From NCBI GenBank assembly GCA_014302835.1, contig CP060294.1:3125067-3189066 (forward strand): a stretch of 64,000 nt of DNA, read 5' to 3'. Source of the DNA: Pedobacter sp. PAMC26386. GTDB lineage: Bacteria; Bacteroidota; Bacteroidia; Sphingobacteriales; Sphingobacteriaceae. This document shows positions 26,033 to 35,876 of the stretch, piece by piece (positions within the stretch are counted from its first letter, which is position 1; every line of letters begins with the position of its first letter). Position numbers and translations under genes: made by a program. The notes below the pieces were generated by a model. It saw only the letters and a list, made by a program, of their open reading frames with translations. It made no database searches and had not been told where the DNA came from.

Positions 26033-26923
26033 TTAGTGTTTGATCTGTTTTCCCTGCTCCGGAAGCGGGACAAATTCCGTTTCGCCCGGAACCCGCGGAA
26101 ATGACTGTTCAAGCCATTTGGTTTTAGCCTCTTCTATCCTTTCTCTGCTCGAAGCGACAAAATTCCAATAAATGAACCTTTCTTCGGGGAATGGTTCACC
26201 GCCAAAGATATAAACGGTAGTATTTTCATGCATTTCAAATTCGCAAAGCTGACTATCTTTAGCAATCAGTATTTGTTTGGGCTCATAAACATTACCTTCA
26301 CTTTCTATTGCACCCTCAAGGATATATAGCGCACTTTCTCCATACAGATATTCGCCAATTTTCACCGTTTGCCGACTCGTTGTTTTTAATTCCAAAAAAT
26401 AAAGCGGACTAAAAACGGGCACAGGAGATTTCTTTCCGAATGCTTCTCCGGCAATCAGTTTAAAAGAAGTTCCTTCCGACTCCCAGACTGGCATCTCGTT
26501 TTCTTCTATATGATAAAATTCAGGAGCCATTTGTTCTTTATCTTTTGGAAGGGCCACCCAAATCTGAAGCCCATGCAGCATCTTATCCGAATGTCTTAAA
26601 TAATCGGGGGTTCGTTCCGAATGCACAATTCCACTTCCTGCTGTCATCCAGTTTACCTGACCTGGTTTGATCTCTACCTCATTACCTAAACTATCTTTGT
26701 GCATAATACTGCCTTTAAATAGATAAGTTAACGTTGAAAGACCGATATGCGGATGCGGTGGTACATTGAGGTTCTCCTGGTCGCTCAGACAAACCGGGCC
26801 CATGTGGTCAATAAACGAAAATGGACCTACCATTCTTTTTTCACGAAATGGTAAAAGCCTGCCTACTATGAAATTGCCAATGTTGCTTGCTCTTTCTTCT
26901 ATAATCAGTTGAATATTTGACAT
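26033..26923 (-). CDS. Pirin family protein
   Basis: 296 residues of the bicupin pirin fold. Metal-binding residues sit in NVPPHPHIGL (His57, His59) and GSGIVHSERTP (His101, Glu103). The conserved FSFIDHMGP start and the C-terminal FGGEPFPEERFIYWNFV are present. Bacterial pirins are quercetinase-like or regulatory proteins. It is first in the run with the GNAT and DinB genes; the Crp-type regulator gene lies 65 bp upstream on the same strand. Confidence 0.94.
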   Translation of the reverse strand: MSNIQLIIEERASNIGNFIVGRLLPFREKRMVGPFSFIDHMGPVCLSDQENLNVPPHPHIGLSTLTYLFKGSIMHKDSLGNEVEIKPGQVNWMTAGSGIVHSERTPDYLRHSDKMLHGLQIWVALPKDKEQMAPEFYHIEENEMPVWESEGTSFKLIAGEAFGKKSPVPVFSPLYFLELKTTSRQTVKIGEYLYGESALYILEGAIESEGNVYEPKQILIAKDSQLCEFEMHENTTVYIFGGEPFPEERFIYWNFVASSRERIEEAKTKWLEQSFPRVPGETEFVPLPEQGKQIKH

Positions 26924-26987
26924 AGCGAATTGTGTGTTTTTTTTTTATAAAATATGGTTCTGTGAGATCGTATGGCTAAGATAGGAT

Positions 26988-27563
26988 TTATAATTCTCTT
27001 CTGATCCTGCTGAGCTGAGTAGGTGTGACACCCAGGTATGAAGCAATATGATGTTGCTTCAAACGCTCCTTAAGTTCTGGATAAGTGGCAAGGAATACCT
27101 GGTAACGCTGTGTCGCATTTTGATATTTGGCAGTGATTTCCAAAACCTCTTTATCTGCAATCCAGTGTTTTTCCATGTATTTAATATGAAACATAGCCAG
27201 ATCAGGAAACCGTTCTATAAGCTGCCAGAAAGCAGATGAATCGTATTCCAGCACCTGGGTATCTTCTAATGCGCAGATATTAAACAAGCTGGGTTCTTTT
27301 TTGAGCATCGCAGAGGTCGATGCCACAAAGGAATTTTCAGCGAAGAACTTTTTGATCACAATATTTCCTTCCTCCGTTGTATAATAATAGGAAAAAAGGC
27401 CTTTTTGGACGAAAGCAATAGTTCGGGGAATACTCCCCTCCCTAAGCAAAAAATCGTGCTTTCCAATAGTTTTAGGCCGCACAATTTTCAGTATTTCTTC
27501 TACACAAGCTGTAGACAGTGTAGCGTATCTACTTAATGCTTTAATAAATGAATCCATCCTCAA
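26988..27563 (-). CDS. Crp/Fnr family transcriptional regulator
   Basis: 191 residues: a cyclic nucleotide-binding domain (1-110, with IRPKTIGKHDFLLREGSIP-type strands and QKGLFSYYYTTEEG) and a short C-terminal helix-turn-helix (HHIASYLGVTPTQLSRIRREL). No cysteine cluster for an iron-sulfur cofactor is seen, so it is not an Fnr-like oxygen sensor. It precedes the pirin gene on the same strand and may regulate that group. Confidence 0.88.
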   Translation of the reverse strand: MRMDSFIKALSRYATLSTACVEEILKIVRPKTIGKHDFLLREGSIPRTIAFVQKGLFSYYYTTEEGNIVIKKFFAENSFVASTSAMLKKEPSLFNICALEDTQVLEYDSSAFWQLIERFPDLAMFHIKYMEKHWIADKEVLEITAKYQNATQRYQVFLATYPELKERLKQHHIASYLGVTPTQLSRIRREL

Positions 27564-27624
27564 TCCCCCTTTTTACTGAAGATAAAGATCGGATTATTTC
27601 ATTTAAAATTACAAGGGATTCTAG

Positions 27625-28083
27625 TTATTTAACCGCTGTGGCATCAATTTCAATCTGCATTCCATCTAAAGCCAGCCGCGATACAGGAATCAGTGTATTC
27701 ACAGGAAACTGCTCATCCGGCCAAATCTTTTTACCTTCTTCGATTAGTATTTGATGTTTTGCAGCATCATAATCAACTACCAGCGTGGTTAGTTTGGCAA
27801 TATTTAACAGAGTTAACTCTTTACTTTGCAGGGCTATTGCGAGATTTTTAAAAGAGTATTGCACTTGGGTTCTAAAATCTTCACTCAACTTACCCTCTTG
27901 ATCTGTTCCTGCCTGCCCGGCAACAAAAACAAGGACACTATTAGCGGGTACGGTTGCAACATGAGAATATCCATGCGGACGGGGATCATATAGACCTTTT
28001 GGATTCGTAATTTCTTGTGCAATGACTTGTTGTGTAAACAGACCTGATGTTGTCATAATAATTAAGTATTTAAAGATTTTCAT
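27625..28083 (-). CDS. Secreted RidA (YjgF/YER057c/UK114) family protein
   Basis: 152 residues. A signal peptide (LIIMTTSGLFTQQVIAQE) precedes the RidA domain, with the family blocks VFVAGQAGTDQEGKL and NTLIPVSRLALDGMQIEIDATAVK. Classical RidA proteins deaminate reactive enamine/imine intermediates in the cytosol, so the exported form is a different branch with unknown role. Same strand as the neighbouring esterase gene, 43 bp apart. Confidence 0.9.
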   Translation of the reverse strand: MKIFKYLIIMTTSGLFTQQVIAQEITNPKGLYDPRPHGYSHVATVPANSVLVFVAGQAGTDQEGKLSEDFRTQVQYSFKNLAIALQSKELTLLNIAKLTTLVVDYDAAKHQILIEEGKKIWPDEQFPVNTLIPVSRLALDGMQIEIDATAVK

Positions 28084-28126
28084 GGTTAAACTTTAGGATT
28101 AAATAGTTTCACTGAATAAACGATTT

Positions 28127-28942
28127 TTACGATTGCATAAAATAATGATGAATAAATAGGAGTTGAAAAGCCGATGCTTTTGACCAGTAAGCAGCATCAT
28201 GTGCTCCCGGACGTTCTGTATAATCATGCTCGATTTTAAGCTCCGTTAATTTGCGGTGTAAAGACCTGTTAATTTCCAATAAGGGATCATTAAGACCACA
28301 GTCAATGATCAATTTTAATTCCTTATTTTTCAGTGAGGACGCAGTATAACTCACCGTATGAGTTTCCCATGATCTTTCATGAGATGAAAAATCGCCAAGA
28401 CTTTTCTCAATTCCGTAGGCATGAACAAATGGCCTGAAATCAACTGCTCCGCAAATACTTCCAGCGGCACCATACAGATCTTTGTGACGCATAGCGATAA
28501 AAAGAGCTCCGTGTCCACCCATACTCCATCCATAGATTGCTCTTTTTTCTCTTTGCATTATGGTTGGATAGTTGCGATCTGTAAAACTGATGAGCTCTTT
28601 ACTGATAAAACTTTCATAGCGGAGCTGATCATTGACCGGACTGTCAAAATACCAGCTATCAAATCCACCATCGGCCAGAACAAAAATCATTTTATAAATA
28701 TCGGCTTGTGCAGCCAGATCAGGAATATCCTGTTCGATAGTTCTGATTGCATTCCCGCTATAGCCGTGCAGCACATAAACTACAGGAAAATGTTCCGTAT
28801 CTATTGTTTGGTTGGGAGTGATGAAAATACAGCGGATCTTTTTTTTCATCAATGTACTCTGTACTGCTATCGTATCTACTTTTGCGGCAAAAGAAGAAAA
28901 TGCAAAAAACAGCACAGCTAAAAATGCGAATAATCGTTTCAT
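28127..28942 (-). CDS. Secreted esterase, alpha/beta hydrolase (esterase D/FrmB-like)
   Basis: 271 residues with a signal peptide (LFAFLAVLFFAFSSFAA). The esterase family (PF00756) landmarks are VVYVLHGYSG (54-63), the nucleophile Ser140 in YGWSMGGHGA and the C-terminal GAHDAAYWSK with the catalytic His. The enzyme probably cleaves an ester in the periplasm; the FrmB-like branch includes acyl esterases and carbohydrate esterases. Upstream of the RidA gene on the same strand. Confidence 0.9.
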   Translation of the reverse strand: MKRLFAFLAVLFFAFSSFAAKVDTIAVQSTLMKKKIRCIFITPNQTIDTEHFPVVYVLHGYSGNAIRTIEQDIPDLAAQADIYKMIFVLADGGFDSWYFDSPVNDQLRYESFISKELISFTDRNYPTIMQREKRAIYGWSMGGHGALFIAMRHKDLYGAAGSICGAVDFRPFVHAYGIEKSLGDFSSHERSWETHTVSYTASSLKNKELKLIIDCGLNDPLLEINRSLHRKLTELKIEHDYTERPGAHDAAYWSKASAFQLLFIHHYFMQS

Positions 28943-29033
28943 GTTTTTATAAATTTGAATAGCAAAGTACGGCCTAATTTATCTGCTAAACATTTACATA
29001 TGTTGAGGAAAAACAGTTAAATTATGAGCTTAT

Positions 29034-29735
29034 ATGATGAAGCATTTATTTAACCTGTTTTTCCTGCTGATTATGTCACAGACTTTGTCTGCCCAGAACG
29101 ATTTCAAACAACAGCAACTCTCTTTTGAAAGAGTAAATACTGCTTATACTGAAAAATGGAATGGTTTACAGGAGGAGCTGCTTCATAAAGGTTTTAAAGA
29201 AAATTTCCAGTTGTACATCGCTGCCTATAAAAGCGAAGGTAAATTAGAAGTCTGGTTAAAAGCTAAAAATCTGCGATATTTTAGTTTATTTAAGACTTTT
29301 GATTTCAGCGCACATTCAGGTACTTTAGGGCCGAAGACGAAAAAAGACGACCTGCAAACTCCGGAAGGTTCTTATTTCATAGAAAGATTCAATCCACAAA
29401 GCCGCTTCTATTTATCACTGGGTATTAATTATCCAAATGCAGCTGATCTGCAAAGAAGTGGCAGCAATGACCCGGGTTCAGCTATTTATATTCATGGTAG
29501 CCGGGTTACAGTAGGCTGTATCCCGTTAACGGATGAGAAGATAAAAGAAGTTTACCTGCTGGCTGTTGAGGCTAAAAACAATGGGCAAACACAGATTCCT
29601 GTTCAGATATTCCCCTTCAGAATGACAAAGGAAAATATGAACACAAAATTACCCGGTTTCCCGCAGCACAACGCATTCTGGAAAACTTTACAGGTGGCTT
29701 ATGACTATTTTGAAAAACATAAGAACCCAGCTTAG
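29034..29735 (+). CDS. L,D-transpeptidase family protein (YafK-like)
   Basis: 233 residues with a signal peptide (LFFLLIMSQTLSAQ). The YkuD catalytic motif is HGSRVTVGCIPLTD, with His154 and Cys162 as catalytic residues. Such enzymes act on peptidoglycan cross-links or attach or release proteins from the cell wall; the YafK branch includes amidase-type activities. The start is the ATG at 29034. Single gene on the plus strand. Confidence 0.92.
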   Translation: MMKHLFNLFFLLIMSQTLSAQNDFKQQQLSFERVNTAYTEKWNGLQEELLHKGFKENFQLYIAAYKSEGKLEVWLKAKNLRYFSLFKTFDFSAHSGTLGPKTKKDDLQTPEGSYFIERFNPQSRFYLSLGINYPNAADLQRSGSNDPGSAIYIHGSRVTVGCIPLTDEKIKEVYLLAVEAKNNGQTQIPVQIFPFRMTKENMNTKLPGFPQHNAFWKTLQVAYDYFEKHKNPA

Positions 29736-29764
29736 TTGTGCTTCTGCTATTTAAACACAATGGC

Positions 29765-30175
29765 TTAATCTTCATTAATAGGTGACCAGGTTTCCTGCAA
29801 ATGCTGCCATTTCAGCTGTCCGTCTGCTGCTCTAGTAAATAAAGCACTGGCTATTCTTTTGTTATCCCCCTCTTCTCTGTACTGAAATTCTGTATAAGTC
29901 ATCAGCACACAATCGCCTTGTACATAAGCAGCTTTAATATCCTCCACTGTAATCAGTATGTCTGGTTTAATTCCATATACCGTAGGTAACCAAGCTGATA
30001 ACCCCTTAAAATCTACAGCTTCACCACCAGGGGTGATCATGATAAAATCCTTATGAAAACTCTGGAGTATAACAGTTTCTCCTGCCTTGTTTCCTTCCAC
30101 ATCACTGCGAAACCATTCTCCTATATTCTGCAAAAAACGATTGATTTCTTCTGTTGCCTGCGTGATTATATCCAT
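29765..30175 (-). CDS. DUF4440/SnoaL-like (NTF2-fold) protein
   Basis: 136 residues from the ATG ending at 30175 (MDIITQATEEINRFLQ); an upstream in-frame ATG at 30205 adds ten residues of poor quality. The alpha+beta cone fold is suggested by FHKDFIMITPGGEAVDFKGL, then VYGIKPDILITVEDIKAAY and a C-terminal WQHLQETWSP block, which is typical of DUF4440. No catalytic residues can be assigned. Confidence 0.75.
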   Translation of the reverse strand: MDIITQATEEINRFLQNIGEWFRSDVEGNKAGETVILQSFHKDFIMITPGGEAVDFKGLSAWLPTVYGIKPDILITVEDIKAAYVQGDCVLMTYTEFQYREEGDNKRIASALFTRAADGQLKWQHLQETWSPINED

Positions 30176-30355
30176 AAGTAAAAATAAGCATAATTTATTT
30201 TCCATAGCAGTAAGGGTAAAGGCAAATTATATTGTCACAAGATAAATAACCGATAAAATGACTGATCAATTCAAACTGACCTTTCGTCAATGCCCCTACT
30301 CAAATGGTCAATTGTTTTATTGTAACCAAAAACAACAAACTAAATTAGTAATCTT

Positions 30356-30478
30356 ATGATAGGTCAAACACATTCACTATGTTTTCTGTTCAGCGGTTTT
30401 ATATCAATTGCGCTCGTACTGGCTATCCTGGTAATTATCTATTTATTAAAAATCGTACATGAATCTTGTGAGGAATAA
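30356..30478 (+). CDS. Small single-span membrane protein, 40 residues
   Basis: The frame MIGQTHSLCFLFSG is followed by a strongly hydrophobic span (FISIALVLAILVIIYLL) and a short charged tail (KIVHESCEE). Its last 20 bp overlap the start of the acyltransferase gene, an arrangement that would couple translation. It is too short for confident recognition; reality of the gene is supported only by the membrane span and the overlap. Confidence 0.4.
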   Translation: MIGQTHSLCFLFSGFISIALVLAILVIIYLLKIVHESCEE

Positions 30479-31337
30479 ATTTTTCAACCAACTGTATCAT
30501 CTTGTTTTCTTTCCGATCTATCTGCTAAGCTTACTGCCTTATGCTGTCACCAATCTTACCTTAGGACGGATGCTTTATTTTATTTCTTACACGGTTTTCA
30601 GGTATCGGTATAGTGTCGTCCTGCAAAATCTTTCCAGATCTTTACCTGCTAAGTCTTATGCTGAAATTCAGCAAATCGCAAAAGAGTTTTACAAACACCT
30701 GGTCTGTATGGTTATTGAGACGGTCAAACTTTTCTCGATGAGCGGTGATTTACTGGATAAAAAAGTAACGCTTGTCAATACAGAATTACTGCTTCACTAC
30801 CAACAGCAAAACAGGAATATAATTGCTGTATTAGGCCATTATGGAAATTGGGAGTACCTGAATATCTTACCTGCACAACTCCCTTTTAAAATCAATGCCA
30901 TTTATAAACCGCTTTCTAATCCCATGATGAATAAATTGGTTCATTATGTAAGAACCCGTTTCGGGATGAAGCTTCTGCCAGCAAATCAAGCATTAAGACA
31001 TCTTCTTAAACATAAAGATCAGCCACAACTGTCCATTTTTCTCGCCGATCAATTTCCAGGGGCCAGTGAACATGCCAAATTTGATTTTATGCATCAATCT
31101 ACCAATATGTTCAATGGAGCTGAGAAACTCGCTATTGCAACAAATGCAGTGGTCGTTTACCTGGAAATGAAAAGAAAACCCGGTAACTGCTGGGAAATCC
31201 GATTTTCCCTGATTACTGAATCCCCGAAAGAAACCAGTAACCAGGAAATTACCAAATGTTTTGCAGACAAGCTACAGCAGACCATCAAAATTGATCCTTC
31301 TTACTGGTTATGGTCACATAGGAGATGGAAAGATTAA
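30459..31337 (+). CDS. Lysophospholipid/lipid A acyltransferase, LpxL/HtrB family
   Basis: 292 residues with an N-terminal membrane segment (about 15-32). The catalytic HX4E motif is His127 to Glu132 in VLGHYGNWEYL, and the conserved FLADQFPG and C-terminal SYWLWSHRRWK blocks match the family. The enzyme would add a secondary acyl chain to lipid A or a related lipid at the inner membrane. It overlaps the small membrane protein gene by 20 bp and is convergent with the efflux operon (4 bp between stops). Confidence 0.92.
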   Translation: MNLVRNKFFNQLYHLVFFPIYLLSLLPYAVTNLTLGRMLYFISYTVFRYRYSVVLQNLSRSLPAKSYAEIQQIAKEFYKHLVCMVIETVKLFSMSGDLLDKKVTLVNTELLLHYQQQNRNIIAVLGHYGNWEYLNILPAQLPFKINAIYKPLSNPMMNKLVHYVRTRFGMKLLPANQALRHLLKHKDQPQLSIFLADQFPGASEHAKFDFMHQSTNMFNGAEKLAIATNAVVVYLEMKRKPGNCWEIRFSLITESPKETSNQEITKCFADKLQQTIKIDPSYWLWSHRRWKD

Positions 31338-31341
31338 AAAT

Positions 31342-32724
31342 CTATTTCCAGCCACCTCCCAACGCGCGATACAAGGATACAGTAGCCTGTACCTGTTGTA
31401 GCTGATCGTTGACCTGCCCAAGTTGCGCGGCCAGAAAACTTTGCTGTGCAGTTAGAACTTCAGTGTAATTTGCAGAACCATATCTGACCAGGGCCTGCGT
31501 ATACTGGACTGATTTTTCCAGATTTTCCAGCTGACTTGTCCTGGTAATTTTCTTTTCTGAGGCTTTCTGATAAGAATACATGGCGTTGGAGACCTCTTGT
31601 CCGGCAACAAGCACAGCATTCTGGAAACTTAATACCGCTTGCTGCTGCTGTTCCAGAGCTACTTTTAGCCTCGTTTTATTTGTGCCCCTGTTAAATATAG
31701 GTTGTGTCAGACCAGCTGTTAAGCTACTAATCCATGAGCCGGGCCCAAAAAAGTTGCTGTAACTGGAATAGCCACCTGATGCAGAAATGGTCAGCGAAGG
31801 ATAAAAGTAAGTTCTAGCTACATTGCTTAACTCAAAGGCATTTTTGAAATTCAGTTCTGCGGCTTGTACATCCGGCCTGTTGGCTAATAACTGTACAGGA
31901 ACTCCAGTCTGTAATAAACTCAGCGAATGTATCTGATCAAATTTACTTCGTTCTATTGGCCCAGGAACCCTGCCTAATAATAAATTCAGTCCGTTCTCTG
32001 TTTCTCTGATCGATTGCATCAGATCTGGAATAGTAACCGCTACTGCAAATTTACTCGATTCGCTTTGTACAACAGCTGCCCCGGTCACTACATCCGCTGT
32101 TTTCAGTTTTTTCATAATATCTACAGTTGTCTGCCAGTTTTTCACACTTTGCTGGGTGAGCAGAAGCTGATCGTCCAGGGCGAGCAAACGGTAATAATTT
32201 GTGGCAATATTAGCTACAACGGCTGTTTGCACTGCCCTTGCATTCGCTTCTGCCTGTAATAAAGAAGCTAAATTAGCTCGTTTCGCACTGCTCAGTTTCC
32301 CCCATAAATCAGCCTCCCAGCTTGTGGTTAGCTCTGCCTGAGATTGATAAGGTATGACACTTTTTAAAGCGTTCTGATTTGATGAGCCTGTCCCTATAAC
32401 ACTGGCATCGCCATTTAGGGACGGAAAGAAAGCCATTTTGCTCTGCTCAAAATAAGCCTGAGACTGATGAATCCGGGAGTATGCCGCCTTTAGATCTAAA
32501 TTCCGTTGAATCCCATCGGCAATCAGCTTTTGCAATAAGGTATCCGTGAACATCTCTTTCCAATGCAGGTTAGCAATGGTAACCGTATCCGCAGCGACGT
32601 GTTCTCTATATAATCCTTCCATATCAATGGCTGGCTTTTGATATGGGCGTGTTATTTTGCAAGATGCGAATAACAATATAATGAGCCCGATAAAGGATGA
32701 ATAAACTTTCAAGTATCGTTTCAT
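31342..32724 (-). CDS. RND efflux outer membrane factor (OprM/NodT family lipoprotein)
   Basis: 460 residues. Signal peptide with lipobox (IGLIILLFASCK). The periplasmic helical repeats (LVRYGSANYTEVLTAQQSFL, then VSLYRALGGGW at the C-terminus) and the VPVQLLANRPDVQAAEL block identify a TolC-like channel. It is the last gene of the adaptor, pump and channel operon (18 bp after the pump). Confidence 0.95.
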   Translation of the reverse strand: MKRYLKVYSSFIGLIILLFASCKITRPYQKPAIDMEGLYREHVAADTVTIANLHWKEMFTDTLLQKLIADGIQRNLDLKAAYSRIHQSQAYFEQSKMAFFPSLNGDASVIGTGSSNQNALKSVIPYQSQAELTTSWEADLWGKLSSAKRANLASLLQAEANARAVQTAVVANIATNYYRLLALDDQLLLTQQSVKNWQTTVDIMKKLKTADVVTGAAVVQSESSKFAVAVTIPDLMQSIRETENGLNLLLGRVPGPIERSKFDQIHSLSLLQTGVPVQLLANRPDVQAAELNFKNAFELSNVARTYFYPSLTISASGGYSSYSNFFGPGSWISSLTAGLTQPIFNRGTNKTRLKVALEQQQQAVLSFQNAVLVAGQEVSNAMYSYQKASEKKITRTSQLENLEKSVQYTQALVRYGSANYTEVLTAQQSFLAAQLGQVNDQLQQVQATVSLYRALGGGWK

Positions 32725-32741
32725 AATTAAAATTGCTGTAA

Positions 32742-35700
32742 TTATTTGTGGCTTGGTTTCTTTTTCATCTTCTCCTGGAGCGTCTGAAACACAATAAATA
32801 AGGTAGGGGTAATGAAAAGACCAAAAACTGTTCCTACCAGCATTCCTCCTACAGCCCCCACACCAATAGACCGGTTACCATTTGCACCTGCCCCCGTGGC
32901 CAGCATTAAGGGTACTAAGCCCAATATAAAAGCGAATGAGGTCATTAAGATGGGTCTGAGTCTTGCCTGTGCACCTCTTACGGCAGCTTCTGTAATCTCC
33001 ATGCCCGAACGTCTGCGTTCTACGGCAAATTCAACTATCAGAATTGCGTTTTTGGCCAACAATCCGATCAACATGACCAAAGTAATCTGCACATAGATAT
33101 TGTTACTGATCCCAAACAAATGGGCAAACATAAATGCCCCGGCTGTACCTACCGGGATCGTTAACAGGATAGACAAAGGCAACAAATAACTCTCATATTG
33201 TGCACTGAGCAAAAGATAAACAAAGATCAGACAAAGCAGGAAGATGAAAATTGTCTGGCTGTTACCAGAAAGTTCTTCCCTGGTAATCCCTGAAAACTCA
33301 TAACTATATCCTGCGGGCAGCGTTTTTGCGGCCACTTCTTGTATGGCTGCAATAGCCTGACCAGAACTATAAGCCGGATTGGGCGTACCATTTACACTGA
33401 TAGAATTATACAAATTGAACCTTGTAATCGCTTGTGGCCCGTAAGCTTGTGTCAAGGTGAAAAATTCTGTCACCGGAACCATTTGTCCATCAGGTGTACG
33501 TACAAAAACACCGTTCAGACTCTCAGGAGTCATCCTGTATTCTGGTGAAGATTGCACCATTACTCTGAACTGCTGTCCAAACTGGTTAAAGTTAGAGGCA
33601 TAAATACCGCCAAAATATCCCTGCATCGCAGAAGTAATATCAACGACATTCAGTCCCGCTTCTTTAATTTTCGGCACATTCATATTCATCAGGTATTGCG
33701 GAAAATTAGGATTAAAAGAAGTGGTGGCAAACTGTATTTCAGGCCGCTCGGACAGAGCCGATAAGAAGTCCTTGCTTGCTTTATAAAATATTGGTATTTC
33801 TCCTCCTGTTCTATCCTGCAATTGAAAAGCAAAACCGTTAGTTGTTCCAAAACCCTGAATGGTAGCCGGTGCAAAAAACTTAACCTCTGCTTCTGTGATG
33901 TTAGCAGACTTTTTAATCAGTTCGCTGATGATAGCCTGAACGTCTCTTTTTCTTTGATCCCATGGGGTCAGGCGCATCACCACGGTTGCATAATTACTTC
34001 CGGTTCCGGAAAGCTGCCCTCTGCCTGTAATGGCCAGTACGTTATTAATTTCGGGAATGGTATGTGCCAGTTTCTCTATTTTACGGGTAACCACGTCTGT
34101 CCGCTCCAAAGAAGCATCTGGTGGAAGCGTGATATTACAATTGACCGCGCCAAGATCTTCATTGGGTACAAATCCTGTAGCCGTATTTTTTGCCAGAAAG
34201 AACAGGGCAACCATAAAAAGGGCAAGAATGGTGAGCGGAATCCATTTCTTATGGCTAAAGAACGCAATGGTATTTGCATACTTCGTACTCATTCGCTCAA
34301 AAGATGTATTAAAGGCAGTATAGAATTTCTCCATGAAACTCATTTTCGCCTTCTCTTTTTCATGATGGCTTTTCAAGAATAAAGCACAAAGTGCAGGACT
34401 AAGTGTAAGCGCGTTAATTGCAGATAAGATAATGGCGATAGCCAGCGTCAATCCAAACTGTTTATAGAAAACACCGGATGACCCGCTGATAAAACTGACG
34501 GGAATAAACACGGCAGACATCACCAGGGTAATCGAAACAATTGCACTGGAAATTTCGCCAAGGGCATCAATACTGGCCTCATGTGCGGAGGTATAACCAG
34601 TATCCAGCTTCGCGTGGACAGCCTCGACCACTACAATGGCATCATCCACAACAATACCAATGGCCAGGATGAGGGCAAAAAGTGTCAGCAGATTGATCGT
34701 GAATCCAAAGAGCTTCAGAAAGAAAAATGTCCCAATAATTGCCACAGGAACAGAAATAGCGGGAATAAGAGTGGAACGAAAATCCTGAAGAAAAATAAAG
34801 ACGACGATAAATACTAGTATAAATGCTTCAAACAAGGTATGGAGTACTTTATCAATGGATGCTGTAAGGAAATCATCTACATTCTGCAAGACGACATAAT
34901 GCATGCCTTTAGGGAAAGTTTTAGACGCTTTATCCATCACTTTCAGTGTTTGCTGAATGACATCTCGTGCATTGGAACCTGCTACCTGCGCCACATTAAT
35001 GGATACCGCAGGGTGACCATTAGTTCTGGTACTGTTAAAATAGCTTAGGGCACCAAGTTGAATGCGTGCAATATCTTTCAGTCTTAATAGTCGGCTACGG
35101 TCACTGGAACGGATAACAATGTTCCCAAATTGAGCCGTATCTACTAATGTACCAGGATACTTGATAACATATTGGAAAGCCTGTCCTCCTCTTTCACCAA
35201 ACTGACCGGGAGCAGCTTGTATATTCTGATCAGATAATGCTGCAGTCACATCTGCTGGCACCAATCCATAAGAAGCCATGGCCTGTGGATTTAACCAGAT
35301 ACGCATCGAATAATCCATCTGTCCGGAGGCTGAAGCATCCCCGACTCCCTGAATCCTTTTGACTTCCGGGACAATATTAATATCGACGTAGTTCTGTAAA
35401 AAAGTCTGATCATATTGGGGGTTATCACTGTAAACAGAAAAGATCAGAAGCGTACTAGTCTGTTTTTTCTGAACCGTAACCCCAGCTTTGGTTACTTCTT
35501 GAGGCAATAATGGAGTGGCGCGCGAAACTGCGTTCTGCACATTCACCGCTGCCATATTCGGGTCACTCCCGATTTTAAAGCTCACAGTTATATTTCCAGA
35601 ACCGTCATTACCAGCAGTAGAGGTAATATAATCCATATTTTCAACCCCATTAATCTGTTGTTCCAGGGGGACAATTACACTTTTTAATACGACATCGGCA

Positions 35701-35858
35701 CTTGCACCACTGTAATTGGCTGAAACCTGTACGGTTGGTGGTGCAATATCAGGATATTGGGAAATTGGAAGGGAAACTAAGCCCAGTATGCCCAGGGTAA
35801 CTATAATAATAGATACCACGGTAGACAACACTGGACGTTCAATAAATAGCTTTAACAT
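32742..35858 (-). CDS. RND multidrug efflux pump, HAE1 family inner membrane subunit
   Basis: 1038 residues, twelve membrane segments and two large periplasmic loops. The proton-relay region shows LILAIGIVVDDAIVVVEAV (TM4 Asp-Asp), and the N-terminus FIERPVLSTVVSIIIVTLG is standard for the family. Lineage fits hydrophobe/amphiphile exporters such as AcrB rather than metal pumps. It lies between the adaptor and channel genes. Confidence 0.96.
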   Translation of the reverse strand: MLKLFIERPVLSTVVSIIIVTLGILGLVSLPISQYPDIAPPTVQVSANYSGASADVVLKSVIVPLEQQINGVENMDYITSTAGNDGSGNITVSFKIGSDPNMAAVNVQNAVSRATPLLPQEVTKAGVTVQKKQTSTLLIFSVYSDNPQYDQTFLQNYVDINIVPEVKRIQGVGDASASGQMDYSMRIWLNPQAMASYGLVPADVTAALSDQNIQAAPGQFGERGGQAFQYVIKYPGTLVDTAQFGNIVIRSSDRSRLLRLKDIARIQLGALSYFNSTRTNGHPAVSINVAQVAGSNARDVIQQTLKVMDKASKTFPKGMHYVVLQNVDDFLTASIDKVLHTLFEAFILVFIVVFIFLQDFRSTLIPAISVPVAIIGTFFFLKLFGFTINLLTLFALILAIGIVVDDAIVVVEAVHAKLDTGYTSAHEASIDALGEISSAIVSITLVMSAVFIPVSFISGSSGVFYKQFGLTLAIAIILSAINALTLSPALCALFLKSHHEKEKAKMSFMEKFYTAFNTSFERMSTKYANTIAFFSHKKWIPLTILALFMVALFFLAKNTATGFVPNEDLGAVNCNITLPPDASLERTDVVTRKIEKLAHTIPEINNVLAITGRGQLSGTGSNYATVVMRLTPWDQRKRDVQAIISELIKKSANITEAEVKFFAPATIQGFGTTNGFAFQLQDRTGGEIPIFYKASKDFLSALSERPEIQFATTSFNPNFPQYLMNMNVPKIKEAGLNVVDITSAMQGYFGGIYASNFNQFGQQFRVMVQSSPEYRMTPESLNGVFVRTPDGQMVPVTEFFTLTQAYGPQAITRFNLYNSISVNGTPNPAYSSGQAIAAIQEVAAKTLPAGYSYEFSGITREELSGNSQTIFIFLLCLIFVYLLLSAQYESYLLPLSILLTIPVGTAGAFMFAHLFGISNNIYVQITLVMLIGLLAKNAILIVEFAVERRRSGMEITEAAVRGAQARLRPILMTSFAFILGLVPLMLATGAGANGNRSIGVGAVGGMLVGTVFGLFITPTLFIVFQTLQEKMKKKPSHK

Positions 35859-35876
35859 ATGCTGATATTTCTTAAA

